Shown piece by piece: positions 42,696 to 52,456 of a stretch of DNA of 64,000 nt. The stretch's first letter is position 1. Every line of letters begins with the position of its first letter. The position numbers were made by a program, and so were the translations under genes. Below the pieces are notes generated by a model. That model saw only the letters and a list, made by a program, of their open reading frames with translations. It was not told the DNA's origin and made no database searches. This DNA comes from an uncultured Clostridia bacterium (GTDB lineage: Bacteria; Bacillota; Clostridia; Christensenellales; Borkfalkiaceae), in NCBI GenBank assembly GCA_944363045.1, contig CALVTT010000003.1, positions 1 through 64,000 of the forward strand, written 5' to 3'.

Positions 42696-45600
42696 ATGAA
42701 AAAGAGACTTTTGACCCTCATCACGTTTGTGATCGCGGCTGTGTTCTCTCTGATCGCGGCTGCGTGTGTCGATCAGGTCGTCCAATATGTCGTCACGTTT
42801 GACGCGGGCGAGGGCACGGCCGTCGCTTCGCAGACGATCAATGAGGGCGAAAACGCAACGGAACCCGAAGATCCTACGCTGGAGGGATTTGTCTTTGCGG
42901 GTTGGTATAAAGACGAGGCTTGCTCCGAGGGGCAGGAGTTTGTCTTTGCCGACGAGGTCATTACGGCAAATATCACCCTGTATGCCAAGTGGGAAGAGAC
43001 TGTTGCTCAATATGTCGTCACGTTTGACGCGGGCGAGGGCACGGCTGTCGCTTCGCAGACGATCAATGAGGGCGAAAATGCAACGGAACCCGAAGATCCT
43101 ACGCTGGAGGGATTTGTCTTTGCGGGTTGGTATAAAGACGAGGCTTGCTCCGAGGGGCAGGAGTTCGTCTTTGCCGACGAGGCCATTACGGCAAATATCA
43201 CCCTGTATGCCAAGTGGGAAGAGGCTGTGATCGAACAGAACGGCTTTATTTTTGAAGAGACGGCAGACGGAACGTGGTCGGTCTCCGCGAAGGAGGGCTA
43301 TGAGTTTGATAGCACGGTCGAGATCCCCGCGGAATACGACGGCAAGGCCGTGACGGAGATCGCGGAATACGGGCTGCGTTCGATGCAGGCTTCCGAGGTC
43401 ATCATCCCCGCTTCGGTGGAGACCGTCGGTGCCTTTGCCTTCTACGGCAACACGAACGTTCTCTTTGTCGATATGAGCGCAAGCTCCGCCGCGATCGGCG
43501 AGGGCGCTTTCGAGGACAGCGCGCTCGTTGCGATCGAACTCGGCAGCGTCGTTTCCATCGGGGCAGATGCCTTTGTGGGCAGCAACATCACCTTTGTCAC
43601 CGTTCCCGCATCGGTCACGTCCATCGGGGATAACGCGCTCAATACGCCTTCCGTGCTGGAAGTTGCCTTCCTCGGCGACTTCCCCGCTCTGGGTGCCACG
43701 GTATTCGGCGACGGCAGGAAGGAAGTGGACGGCGTGAGCGAAAGGATCACCGTCTATGCCTCTGCCGAGAGTTGGGATAAGCTCATCGAGGGCGCAGAGG
43801 GCGCGGACGATTTTGAAAAGATCACGGCCGTGACGGGCATTGAAGCAGCGTACATCCAGGAAGCCGATATGCAGGCTGCGGCTGAGTTCGTCGGCCTCTA
43901 TACGGGCGACGTGAAGGTCGTCATGGGCGTCGGCGAGTATGCTGCTGTCGTCTCCGCAGAGGAAGTGGCGGTCGTCGAGACCTATGGTACGGGCGCCGTC
44001 TTCACGAGCCTCGGCGATGTCGCAAACCGCAAGACTTACGTTCTGGATGCAGAAAATCGCACGGCGGCATATGCGGCGCCCGCAGAAGACGGCTCCGTCA
44101 TCAGCGGCAATACGCTTTATGACTATGTCGGTACGCAGGTCGTCTATAATGTGCCCGAGGAAGTTACGGCAGTGGCTCCCGGCGCAGCTGTATTCAATCC
44201 CAATGTCCGCTATGTCGTGTTCGGCGACAATGTCACGGATGTCGGCGATTATGCTTTCTTCAACGGAAATGTGTTTGGCGTCATCTTCGGCACCGGCATC
44301 GAGAACATCGGCGATTTTGCTTTTGGCAATAATTCGTATATGACCGAGATCGTCTTCCGCGGCGAAACGGCTCCCAAGACGGTGGGCGCAGGAGCATTCT
44401 GCTACGTCTCCGAAACGGGCTTTGTCCCCGTGACGTACATGACGGACAGTTATGAGCCCGCCCTTATCTGGACGCCTCTTACCTATGAGGATGACTATTG
44501 GTGGGGCACGGAATCTGAAGTCGGCGACTTCCTGACTGCCTTCAATGCGGGCCTCGAAGAGCTCGGCGATATGGTCGCGAAGGACGGAAACGGCGATCCC
44601 ATCCGCTATGTCGATCAGTCGGGCGGTATGTTCGCGCAGCTGGTGACTTACGGCTTCGATGCGGCGAATACCGTGTACGAGGCGGAGTTCGGCTCCATCA
44701 CCATGATCGGTACGGATACCCACTATATGCTCGTGACGCTCAATGCGGGCGACTACGACGGCAAGGGTGTGTACGAAGGTACGGCTTACGCCTATTGGAA
44801 CTATACGACGGGCGACGACGATGAGGGCAGCCCCGTCAGAGTGCAGATCATGTATGACTATGCCTCCGCAGAGGAGATGCGTTCCTTCTTTGCGTACGGC
44901 AAGTTCGAAGACGGCAAGTTCGTCTCCCGCGGCGGAGAGTACGGCGTCTTCGGCGAGCTCGGCAAGGAGATCGTCAGCATCGACGGTTACGGCAGCATCG
45001 TCTATACGGATAAAGACGGCCTTACCTATGAGGGAACCTATACCGCGGATGGGGAGAAACTCACCGTGACGGGTATCCCCGTGTTCACCGAAGTGACCTT
45101 TACCGCGGGCGAAGGTTCTGCGGCGGCCATTCAGTACGGCGATGTGGAGCTGACGGCGCTCGGCGCCGAGGCGGGCGTATTCTACGACTATGCAAACCGC
45201 GCCATCCTCGAGCTGGACGGCAAGTCCTTCTCGGAAGGGGATGTGACCTATTCGGGCAGGCTCACGCTCACCTATAACGGGGAAGTGGTTTCGGATGCCG
45301 TGCCTTATACGCTCGAAGGCTCCTATATCAAGTTCGATCTCAACGGCGTTGCCAAGTCTTGGGATTATTCGCGCGTTGCCTCCGACTATGTGGTCAAGGG
45401 CTACTACGACGAGAGTTATACGACGCAGCTGAAGTTTATCGTCGAGACGGCGACAGAGCTCCGCAATACATATGCGGGTGAACTCGGCGAGCTCTTCCTC
45501 GACGGTTACTTCAATGCCTCCATTGGCGAGAATGAGTATACCTACACGCTGTTTGGCAACAATACCAGCCTCGTCATCTTCGACGGGGCAGAATGTGTGG

Positions 45601-46694
45601 AAGTGCTCTATCTCGATATCGAGGCAAAGAGCTATACCGTGGCGAGCGCTCCCGAAGCGGGGATGTTCTATTCCGGCTCTTCGTCGAGCTACAGAGTGTA
45701 CTTCGACGGCATGGGCAATCTCGTCTACTTCTCAGGCAGCTACACCTATGGTACCTATGAGTATGATGCGGAGACCAAAGAGATCAAGGCGTGGATCAAC
45801 ACCCAGAACGATGCCAAGAATAACGGCTGGCTCGATCTTGACAAGGGGTACGGCTACCTCGTCTACGATTACTATGGCGACACCTACATGCCGATCGGCA
45901 GGCAGCCGTTTGATGCGAGCATCAATCCCTCCGTCATGACCTATACCGAGACGGAAGGCGTCTGGTCGGGCAACAGCACTTCGCTGACTGCTTACCGTTC
46001 GGGCAGTGTCTTCTTCCTTCAGGCATACGGGTATCCGTTCGCGGTGGTAGAGGCCGCGTCCCTCACGGACGGCACGACCTTCAATGCCACCCTCACGTCG
46101 AGCTACTTTACCGATCTTGAGATCACCTTCACCATCCATATCGATGAGAGCGGTACGCTTTCCCTTACGGCGGGGATCGATTATGCGGGCGGCACGGAGA
46201 CCGTGACTGTGGACGATACGGAATACGTCCTCTGCTGGCTGAACGAAGAGAAGACCATGCTCGGCATCTACGAGAATTCCTCCTATCCTTCCAGCGTGTT
46301 CTGCGACGAGATCGAGTGGGAGAACGGCGGCAAAGACTTTGCGGCAGAAGTCCTCGATATGAGCGACGGCGACTACTTTGCCATCGCCGTGACGGGTTAC
46401 GGCACCGCTGCGATGCAGGTCTCCATCAAATCTTCCTCTTCGAGTATGTACGACAGCAGCGACGGCGCAGAGTATAAGTATTACAGGATCAACATCTATT
46501 CGGATACCGAGCTCTGGGTCAGCAACAGCAACGTGGAAGGGGCTCCCGGTCCCGAGATCGCGGAATATACCACGGAAGAAAAGGACGGCGTGACCTACTA
46601 CACGTTCACGAGCACGGCGACGCAGATGGTCGTCACCTTCCATTGGAACGGAACTTACTTTGCTGTGGACAGCGAAGTTCCCGTCAACGCGTAA
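42696..46694 (+). CDS. Large surface lipoprotein with InlB repeats and LRR_5
   Basis: 1,332 residues. Lipoprotein signal (KRLLTLITFVIAAVFSLIAAAC). Two almost identical 75-residue InlB B-repeat/Flg_new units (VVTFDAGEGTAVASQTINEG... GFVFAGWYKDEACSEGQEFVFADE... ITLYAKWEE), encoded by a 225-bp direct repeat. LRR_5 repeats follow to about residue 240 and again near 470-560 (NVRYVVFGDNVTDVGDYAFFNG). The last 750 residues are beta-rich, with many YTYGTYEYDAETKEI-like strands and no recognised catalytic motif. Exposed ligand binder or adhesin, by analogy. GAGGAGGAACT precedes ATG 42696. A strong terminator follows. Confidence 0.88.
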   Translation: MKKRLLTLITFVIAAVFSLIAAACVDQVVQYVVTFDAGEGTAVASQTINEGENATEPEDPTLEGFVFAGWYKDEACSEGQEFVFADEVITANITLYAKWEETVAQYVVTFDAGEGTAVASQTINEGENATEPEDPTLEGFVFAGWYKDEACSEGQEFVFADEAITANITLYAKWEEAVIEQNGFIFEETADGTWSVSAKEGYEFDSTVEIPAEYDGKAVTEIAEYGLRSMQASEVIIPASVETVGAFAFYGNTNVLFVDMSASSAAIGEGAFEDSALVAIELGSVVSIGADAFVGSNITFVTVPASVTSIGDNALNTPSVLEVAFLGDFPALGATVFGDGRKEVDGVSERITVYASAESWDKLIEGAEGADDFEKITAVTGIEAAYIQEADMQAAAEFVGLYTGDVKVVMGVGEYAAVVSAEEVAVVETYGTGAVFTSLGDVANRKTYVLDAENRTAAYAAPAEDGSVISGNTLYDYVGTQVVYNVPEEVTAVAPGAAVFNPNVRYVVFGDNVTDVGDYAFFNGNVFGVIFGTGIENIGDFAFGNNSYMTEIVFRGETAPKTVGAGAFCYVSETGFVPVTYMTDSYEPALIWTPLTYEDDYWWGTESEVGDFLTAFNAGLEELGDMVAKDGNGDPIRYVDQSGGMFAQLVTYGFDAANTVYEAEFGSITMIGTDTHYMLVTLNAGDYDGKGVYEGTAYAYWNYTTGDDDEGSPVRVQIMYDYASAEEMRSFFAYGKFEDGKFVSRGGEYGVFGELGKEIVSIDGYGSIVYTDKDGLTYEGTYTADGEKLTVTGIPVFTEVTFTAGEGSAAAIQYGDVELTALGAEAGVFYDYANRAILELDGKSFSEGDVTYSGRLTLTYNGEVVSDAVPYTLEGSYIKFDLNGVAKSWDYSRVASDYVVKGYYDESYTTQLKFIVETATELRNTYAGELGELFLDGYFNASIGENEYTYTLFGNNTSLVIFDGAECVEVLYLDIEAKSYTVASAPEAGMFYSGSSSSYRVYFDGMGNLVYFSGSYTYGTYEYDAETKEIKAWINTQNDAKNNGWLDLDKGYGYLVYDYYGDTYMPIGRQPFDASINPSVMTYTETEGVWSGNSTSLTAYRSGSVFFLQAYGYPFAVVEAASLTDGTTFNATLTSSYFTDLEITFTIHIDESGTLSLTAGIDYAGGTETVTVDDTEYVLCWLNEEKTMLGIYENSSYPSSVFCDEIEWENGGKDFAAEVLDMSDGDYFAIAVTGYGTAAMQVSIKSSSSSMYDSSDGAEYKYYRINIYSDTELWVSNSNVEGAPGPEIAEYTTEEKDGVTYYTFTSTATQMVVTFHWNGTYFAVDSEVPVNA
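42783..43232 (+). repeat. 225-bp tandem repeat (two copies) in the lipoprotein gene
   Basis: Units 42783-43007 and 43008-43232 differ at only a few bases, so the duplication is recent or kept uniform by gene conversion. In frame, 75 codons each. Confidence 0.95.
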
Positions 46695-46711
46695 GCGATA
46701 GCAACACAAAA

Positions 46712-46747
46712 AGTCTGTGCGGCAGATTGCCGTGCAGGCTTTTTTTG
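46712..46747 (+). terminator. Terminator after the repeat lipoprotein
   Basis: The arms AGTCTGTGCGGCA and TGCCGTGCAGGCT are followed by TTTTTT. Confidence 0.9.
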
Positions 46748-46794
46748 TGCAGAAAGAGTGCGGGCGAATGCTGTCATAAGTTGTCAGCGATTGC

Positions 46795-46823
46795 TTGAAA
46801 ATGAGGGGAGAATATGTTAAAAT
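46795..46823 (+). promoter_or_regulatory. Promoter of the transmembrane XRE gene
   Basis: TTGAAA (46795-46800), 17 bases, TAAAAT (46818-46823). Confidence 0.65.
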
Positions 46824-46852
46824 AATAAGAAAAGATGCAGAAGGATGATATA

Positions 46853-49800
46853 ATGGCTTTTGGAGAGAAATTGAAGGAGCTGCGGAAAGCGGCAAAATTG
46901 ACGCAGACCGAACTTGCGAATCGGTTAGCCCTTCATCCTCAAACGGTCTCGAAATGGGAGCGCGATCTTTCGGAACCGGATATCTCGCAGCTTGGCGATC
47001 TTGCTTCGGCGCTGGGCATTTCTTTGGAATGTCTTTGCGGCGGGAAGGAGGCCGAAGAGACGTATGCGGGTAAATTTGAAGCGGAAAAATTCGGCAGGCT
47101 CATCTCCGAGCGACGCATTGCGTGCGGAGAGACGCAGGAGCAGCTCGCGGAAGCGGTCGGTATCTCCGCAGATACCATTTCCCGTTGGGAACGCGGTGTT
47201 TCCTGCCCTGATATCGCCAAACTTTCCGCGCTTGCCGATCATTTCGAGATGCCCGTCTCCCGTCTCTACTATGGGATCGGGGAGGAGGAGCGGACGGAAA
47301 GCATCGTCCTGACGCGGCGTTACAGCCGTCTGTCGGTCGTACTGATCGCCGCTGCCGCCATCTTTTTCTGCATGGCAGTCACTCTGCTTGTCATTATTCT
47401 CTCGTCGGGCAGCCGCAGTTCTTTTGCCGAGACGCAGACCCATACGATCACTGTCGACGGAGAGAGCGCGCGTGTCGAGGCGGGAACTTCCTATATGCCG
47501 GCGATCCCTGCCCAAGAGGGCTATGATTTTATCGGCTGGAGGGACGAGGCGGGCGAGATCGTCTCCTTCCCCCGTACGATCGATACAGATATTCGCGTTC
47601 GTGCGGTCTTTGAGCCGCATGAATACACGGTCGAGTATTGGCTGAACGGCGGTCATTTTTCTGCCGTGCCGCAGACGGTGGTCACGATCGAGAGCGAGCC
47701 GTTTGCGCCGCTGCGGCCCGAGAAGGAGGGTACAGAGTTCAAAGGCTGGTATTTTGCGGAGGACTATCGGGGTGAGCCTGTCGAAAGCATCTCCTATACG
47801 GGGGAGGATCTCGTCCTGTATGCAAAATGGGAGGAGGCTTTGTGCACCATCCGATATGAACTCAACGGCGGGGTATTGTTTGCGGAAAACCCGTCCTCCG
47901 TCTCCTTTGAAGAGAGCGTGCGCCTCTTTGAGCCGGTGCGCGAGGGGTATCTCTTTCTCGGTTGGTATGATGGTTCGAAGGGCGGTACGCGGTATGAAAG
48001 CGTGGGCGGGGAAGAGGCGAGGAATATGACGCTCTATGCGTTGTGGCAAAAGAGCAATGCCGTCTTTTCCGTTCACTATGATGCCTGCGGGGGCGAAGTC
48101 ACAGGGGAAAACCCTGTATCCGTCGGCGCCGGCGAGGTATTCGAGCTCTTTCCTGCGGTCAAGGAGGCCTATAACTTTCTCGGTTGGAACACGCAGCAGG
48201 ATGGCTCGGGGGTCTATTACGATCGCTTATATGGTATAGAGGAGCCGCTCACCCTCTATGCCGTCTATGAGCCAAAGACCTATCTTGTGCGGTACGAATA
48301 TGAGGGAGAGTATGAAGGAGGGGAGAGCAATCCGAATCATATCGCCTTCGGCGAGCGCGTTGAGCTCAAGCCCGTGCAGCGCTTCGGCTATATTTTTGCG
48401 GGTTGGTTCGATCAAAAGACGGGAGGGAACAGGGTGGACGTCATCGATGAAGGCAACCTCCTTTCGCTCACCGTACTGTATGCCCGCTTTGATCCCATTC
48501 TCGCCTCCGTCGAGCTCGACGGGGCGGGGGGCACCTTTTTCGTGTCCTCGGCGGAGAAGGAGTACTATGTCTATGAGATCGGCTATGCGGATGTATTGAT
48601 ATTGCCGGAGTGCCGGAAGCAAGGCTGCATCTTCCTCGGGTGGGTGGATGAGGACGGAAAACCGATCTCTAAAGTCAACGGCTATGAGCTGCGCGATCGC
48701 TCTTTGACTGCATTGTGGCAGGAGGAAAGCTATTACTTTATTTCCTATGAGCTCGGCGGCGGCACGGCGGAGACGCCCAACCCCGAACGAGTGAAATTCG
48801 GGGAGGTGCTCCCGCTCGCCGACCCCGTACGCGCGGGGTATCTCTTCCTCGGCTGGTACGACGATCCCGACGGGAAGGGGGAGCGCTACACATCCACGCC
48901 CGCCGGCCGTACGGAACATCTCACGCTCTATGCCGTCTGGCAGGAGATCGTCATGAGCGGCAGCATTGAAAACTTTACCTATAAAAAGGGCAGATACTCC
49001 GTCACGATCACGAGCTACACGGGGCCTGTCGGTAAGCAAGTGGATGTCGTCTTCCCCGCAATGGTCGAAGGCCTTCCCGTGACAAAGATCGGCAATGATC
49101 GTATGATGGAGGAGGCAAAAGTGCCCGAACCTGTGATCCCAATGGACGAAACGCTGCATTCGCTCGTGCTGCCAGACGGGGTCATCGAATTGGGCGATAA
49201 TGCATTTGCATCGCTCACCGTCGCCCTTCCCGTTGAGATCCCGTCCTCGGTACAGACGGTCGGCTATGGGTGCTTTAACTTCTTTAACGGAAAAGTACTG
49301 TTCTCCCAAGAGGGCGATCTCACCGAGATCGGCGGAGGGGCATTTTGCGGCGTGACGTTTGACGGCGTGCTTGAGCTGCCATACGGCGTCAGGACGATCG
49401 GGGACTCTGCGTTTGCCGAGATTTGTGCGACCGGCATCCTCCTGCCCGACACCGTTGAGTTTATCGGCGATTTCGCTTTTTCGAACTCGAACATCGGGCG
49501 GATCGAAGAAATGTATCTTCCCGCGTCCGTCAAGTATATCGGCGTCGAGATCTTCGGCGGGACGATCCGCACTCCGCTCACGAATGAACAGCTTAAAGCG
49601 ATGGGAGCCGGTTATAGTTACTGTGGTGTAAGCGGAGGAAGCGTAAAGCTGTATGACGGCGGCAGCGTGCAGACGCTGTCGGGGCAGGCGGTCGTGCTGC
49701 CCCGCCCGGAAAAACCCGGCTATACCTTCCTCGGCTGGAAGAATAAAAGCGGAGAATTTTGTTCGGAGCTGTATTTCCCGAACGGCATGGACGAAGAGCT

Positions 49801-50131
49801 GACGGCGGTCTACGAGGAGAAGGCGGAGAACGACGGCAGATCCCCGCAGACGGCCGTGACTCTTTCGGCGGGAGTGCAGTATGAATTCATCCTGACGCCG
49901 CAGGGCGAGCTCTATTTCGATCTCGATCTGTCGAAGCCCTGTATGGTGAGATTTGTATTCAGTACCGGCGATCTCGAGCATATCGAGGCTGAGCACTATG
50001 GTGAGAGCCGGAACGACAGCATCGTGTCGGGAACGAGCGTCGATTATTCGCCGGGAGATCTGTTCAAACTGCGAACGACCTGGTGGTCCAAACCGCTGAA
50101 CATCACGCTGAGCGTATGGGTATTCGGTTAG
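46853..50131 (+). CDS. Transmembrane regulator: two XRE domains, one membrane helix, repeat ectodomain
   Basis: 1,092 residues. Residues 1-58: XRE helix-turn-helix (LKELRKAAKLTQTELANRLALHPQTVSKWERDLSEPD). Residues 75-135: a second XRE (ISERRIACGETQEQLAEAVGISADTISRWERGVSCPD). Residues about 160-185: one membrane helix (SVVLIAAAAIFFCMAVTLLVIIL), no signal peptide, so the DNA-binding part stays inside. Outside: seven Flg_new/InlB repeats (each with GYxFxGW and LYAxW), LRR_5-like units around 690-850, one further Flg_new unit, and a beta-sandwich tail resembling a pre-peptidase domain. It reads as a one-component membrane transcription factor. ATG 46853 has AAGGA upstream. Targets unknown, perhaps the surface genes next to it. 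Confidence 0.88.
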   Translation: MAFGEKLKELRKAAKLTQTELANRLALHPQTVSKWERDLSEPDISQLGDLASALGISLECLCGGKEAEETYAGKFEAEKFGRLISERRIACGETQEQLAEAVGISADTISRWERGVSCPDIAKLSALADHFEMPVSRLYYGIGEEERTESIVLTRRYSRLSVVLIAAAAIFFCMAVTLLVIILSSGSRSSFAETQTHTITVDGESARVEAGTSYMPAIPAQEGYDFIGWRDEAGEIVSFPRTIDTDIRVRAVFEPHEYTVEYWLNGGHFSAVPQTVVTIESEPFAPLRPEKEGTEFKGWYFAEDYRGEPVESISYTGEDLVLYAKWEEALCTIRYELNGGVLFAENPSSVSFEESVRLFEPVREGYLFLGWYDGSKGGTRYESVGGEEARNMTLYALWQKSNAVFSVHYDACGGEVTGENPVSVGAGEVFELFPAVKEAYNFLGWNTQQDGSGVYYDRLYGIEEPLTLYAVYEPKTYLVRYEYEGEYEGGESNPNHIAFGERVELKPVQRFGYIFAGWFDQKTGGNRVDVIDEGNLLSLTVLYARFDPILASVELDGAGGTFFVSSAEKEYYVYEIGYADVLILPECRKQGCIFLGWVDEDGKPISKVNGYELRDRSLTALWQEESYYFISYELGGGTAETPNPERVKFGEVLPLADPVRAGYLFLGWYDDPDGKGERYTSTPAGRTEHLTLYAVWQEIVMSGSIENFTYKKGRYSVTITSYTGPVGKQVDVVFPAMVEGLPVTKIGNDRMMEEAKVPEPVIPMDETLHSLVLPDGVIELGDNAFASLTVALPVEIPSSVQTVGYGCFNFFNGKVLFSQEGDLTEIGGGAFCGVTFDGVLELPYGVRTIGDSAFAEICATGILLPDTVEFIGDFAFSNSNIGRIEEMYLPASVKYIGVEIFGGTIRTPLTNEQLKAMGAGYSYCGVSGGSVKLYDGGSVQTLSGQAVVLPRPEKPGYTFLGWKNKSGEFCSELYFPNGMDEELTAVYEEKAENDGRSPQTAVTLSAGVQYEFILTPQGELYFDLDLSKPCMVRFVFSTGDLEHIEAEHYGESRNDSIVSGTSVDYSPGDLFKLRTTWWSKPLNITLSVWVFG

Positions 50132-50159
50132 GGCGGCGCCGATGTAAGTTCATGATTTA

Positions 50160-50236
50160 GGCCGAAGGCCTTTGCGGGTCGCTCCGGGAATGCGAGAATG
50201 AGGGAGCGATCGGCAGAGGGCTTCGGCCGTTTTTTC
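50160..50236 (+). terminator. Terminator after the XRE-membrane gene
   Basis: GGCCGAAGGCC pairs with GGGCTTCGGCC over a 47-base loop that holds a GTCGCTCC/GGGAGCGAT stem, and is followed by TTTTTT. Confidence 0.85.
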
Positions 50237-50439
50237 TTTGAAAACGAGCTCTCAAATGACACAAGATGGCACTCAAAATGACGAATTAAGCCGAAATTGC
50301 GGGAAATTCAGCCGAAATTACGGGTAGATACGCGAAACAGGCTGACAAATTTTAACGTATTTTGTGCTAAAATAAAGCCGTCAAAGCGAAGGAGCCTCTC
50401 ATTGAGCAAGAGCGGCGGCTGAGACGGGAGAGGCTCGAA

Positions 50440-50649
50440 ATGAGGGAAAGATTGATCTTGCGTCTATTCGATGAATTGAAGAAAGGAAATAAGATCTCAC
50501 GGGAAAAATTTTGCAGCGAAAATGCGATCTCGGAACGAACGTTCTATCGCTATATGAGTGCGATCAGAGATTATCTCATCACGGAGCAAAGAGGCTGCGT
50601 CATCGTTTACGACAAAGAGGATGAGAGCTACTTTATGGAAGAGCTGTGA
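50440..50649 (+). CDS. Small helix-turn-helix protein
   Basis: 69 residues. An HTH_11/DeoR-type layout: LFDELKKGNKISREKFCSENAISERTFYRYMSAIRDYL, with a recognition helix at about 28-42, then a short wing-like strand (RGCVIVYDKEDESYFM). It looks like the DNA-binding part of a WYL or DeoR regulator without a sensor domain. Start chosen at ATG 50440. Transcribed just ahead of the zinc-ribbon membrane protein and 300 bases after the XRE-membrane gene, so it may belong to the same control circuit. Confidence 0.7.
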   Translation: MRERLILRLFDELKKGNKISREKFCSENAISERTFYRYMSAIRDYLITEQRGCVIVYDKEDESYFMEEL

Positions 50650-50724
50650 ACGGCAATAAGATCAAGGGACAGACCGTTGCAGGATGAGCGTCCCCGATCA
50701 AGAAAATAAATGGAGGAGATAGCG

Positions 50725-52188
50725 ATGAAATGTTATCATTGTGAAACGGAAAATCCGGAAGGGGCGCAGTTCTGCAAAAAGTGCGGCCGCAGGCTGGACG
50801 GTTTGAGTGTCTGTACAGCGTGCGGAAAACTGACGCCCGCCGACGGCGAATATTGCATCTATTGCGGCTCTAATCGCAATGCACCCGTCTATACGATGCC
50901 GCTGCGCTTTCCCGAGGCGGAGATCCCGAAAGGACAGTACGCTTTGCCCGCTGCCGTTCAGCGGCCGGCACATACGGAGGCAAGACGGCAAGCGTATGCA
51001 GAGCCGCAGCTAAAAGCGCGGAAAGAAAAGGCGCAAAAGAGCCTGCTCTCCGCAGACGGACCCGGTGCAGGGGGCAGCTTTTTGCCTGCACGGGCAGCGG
51101 GGATCGTCGGCAAGATCTCAGACGTCGCCGCACTCGTGACGGCGGTGCTGTCGCTCATCTTTACCTTCCTCATCGGGGCGTCCCTGAAGGTAGGGACGGG
51201 CGGCGTCTCCGCGGGGACCCCCGGCGGCTACAGTATATTCTATTTCTTCGGCGATGCGTATGCGATGACATATGAGGGAGAGATCCCCTTAAAAATGGCG
51301 CGTGTGGGCGCTGTGTTCGGAACGGTCTGCACCGTCTGCGGGCTGCTGCTCGTTGCAACATCTGCCATATTCTTCATTGTTCGCGCGGTCAAGTTCTTGC
51401 AGAAAAAGACGGACAAGGGCATCCTTGCTCCTGCGGTCATGACCTATCTCGCCTATCTGTTTGCCGTGGCGCTCTTTATGCTGTGCATCAGCCAGAAGGT
51501 GGAATTGGCAGGCGTTTCGACTTCCGTTTCCGCCAATATCGGAACGACGGAGGGCATCGTGCTGGGGGCAGTCGCGCTGGCAGCGGCAGTCATCCTGTCT
51601 GTCCTCAGGCAGGGGATGGAGGGAGAGCTTCGCGGCTATCTGATCCGTATGTGCAGTGCCGCTGTGTATGCGATCCTTGCCTTTGTTGCGATCGGGCTTT
51701 TAGGGAACGGCGTTGCTTTTATGACGTCAGACGCTTTGGGCGCCTCTGCAAGTACGACCCAGGGCTTCCTTCCCCTCTTTTCGCAGATCGCAGCAGAGTA
51801 TATGGGGAATAATACTTATGTCAAAATGTACAATACCATTTTGGCTTTGGGTATCATATTGGTGATAGCGGTTGCCGCGGTTTCCTGGATGGTTTCGTTC
51901 ACTCTTTCCGATATCCTCTCTTCCCCCGGAGGGAGCCTTCAAAAACGTACCCCCGCATTTGCGATCTTGGCGGGTATATTTTTCATCGCGGCAGGGGCAA
52001 TGATGGCTGCGATCTCCTTGGTCTATGTCGGCAATAGGGGCAGCGAGGCATTCTCTGCTTCCCTGATCGTTCCCATCGTCATCATCGTCATCGGGGTCTT
52101 TATGTCCGCCTCTGCGATCGTGAGAAAGAAGTTCTCTCCTCCTCAAGAGGAAGGCTCTTCCGTTCAGGAAGATGTCTATGCTTTTTAA
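50725..52188 (+). CDS. Zinc-ribbon membrane protein
   Basis: 487 residues. Two N-terminal zinc ribbons: CYHCETENPEGAQFCKKC and CTACGKLTPADGEYCIYC. A disordered linker follows to about residue 120, then about eight membrane helices in pairs (ISDVAALVTAVLSLIFTFLI; VGAVFGTVCTVCGLLLVATSAIFFIV; MTYLAYLFAVALFMLCI; and so on). Double zinc-ribbon membrane proteins are widespread in Clostridia with no settled role. ATG 50725 is used because GGAGGAG lies between it and the earlier in-frame ATG at 50710. The C-terminus is cytosolic with PPQEEGSSVQEDVYAF. Confidence 0.85.
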   Translation: MKCYHCETENPEGAQFCKKCGRRLDGLSVCTACGKLTPADGEYCIYCGSNRNAPVYTMPLRFPEAEIPKGQYALPAAVQRPAHTEARRQAYAEPQLKARKEKAQKSLLSADGPGAGGSFLPARAAGIVGKISDVAALVTAVLSLIFTFLIGASLKVGTGGVSAGTPGGYSIFYFFGDAYAMTYEGEIPLKMARVGAVFGTVCTVCGLLLVATSAIFFIVRAVKFLQKKTDKGILAPAVMTYLAYLFAVALFMLCISQKVELAGVSTSVSANIGTTEGIVLGAVALAAAVILSVLRQGMEGELRGYLIRMCSAAVYAILAFVAIGLLGNGVAFMTSDALGASASTTQGFLPLFSQIAAEYMGNNTYVKMYNTILALGIILVIAVAAVSWMVSFTLSDILSSPGGSLQKRTPAFAILAGIFFIAAGAMMAAISLVYVGNRGSEAFSASLIVPIVIIVIGVFMSASAIVRKKFSPPQEEGSSVQEDVYAF

Positions 52189-52285
52189 GTCCCGGTACGG
52201 AGGTGAACGCGAGAGGTCCTTTTCTATCCTGCAAAGAAAGATGGCTCTGTTTTGATATAGGAGTATCTTCGGAAAATGCTCATCG

Positions 52286-52328
52286 GATACCCGTCGGCCG
52301 CTGTGCCGGCGGGTATCTGGTTTTTTGC
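52286..52328 (+). terminator. Terminator after the zinc-ribbon gene
   Basis: The arms GATACCCGTCGGC and GCCGGCGGGTATC are followed by TGG and TTTTTT. Confidence 0.9.
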
Positions 52329-52350
52329 GGCGGGAAATTTCTCGGTGCTC

Positions 52351-52379
52351 TTGACAATCGTCAAAAAATTCTATATAAT
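52351..52379 (+). promoter_or_regulatory. Promoter of the LOG gene
   Basis: TTGACA (52351-52356), 17 bases, TATAAT (52374-52379). Confidence 0.88.
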
Positions 52380-52456
52380 ACCAATGAGTACGCGCGTGCG
52401 GCGGCTTTGGGCGTCGGATACAGCGGGCGGCTCTACTGAAAAGGAGCAGAAAAAGT

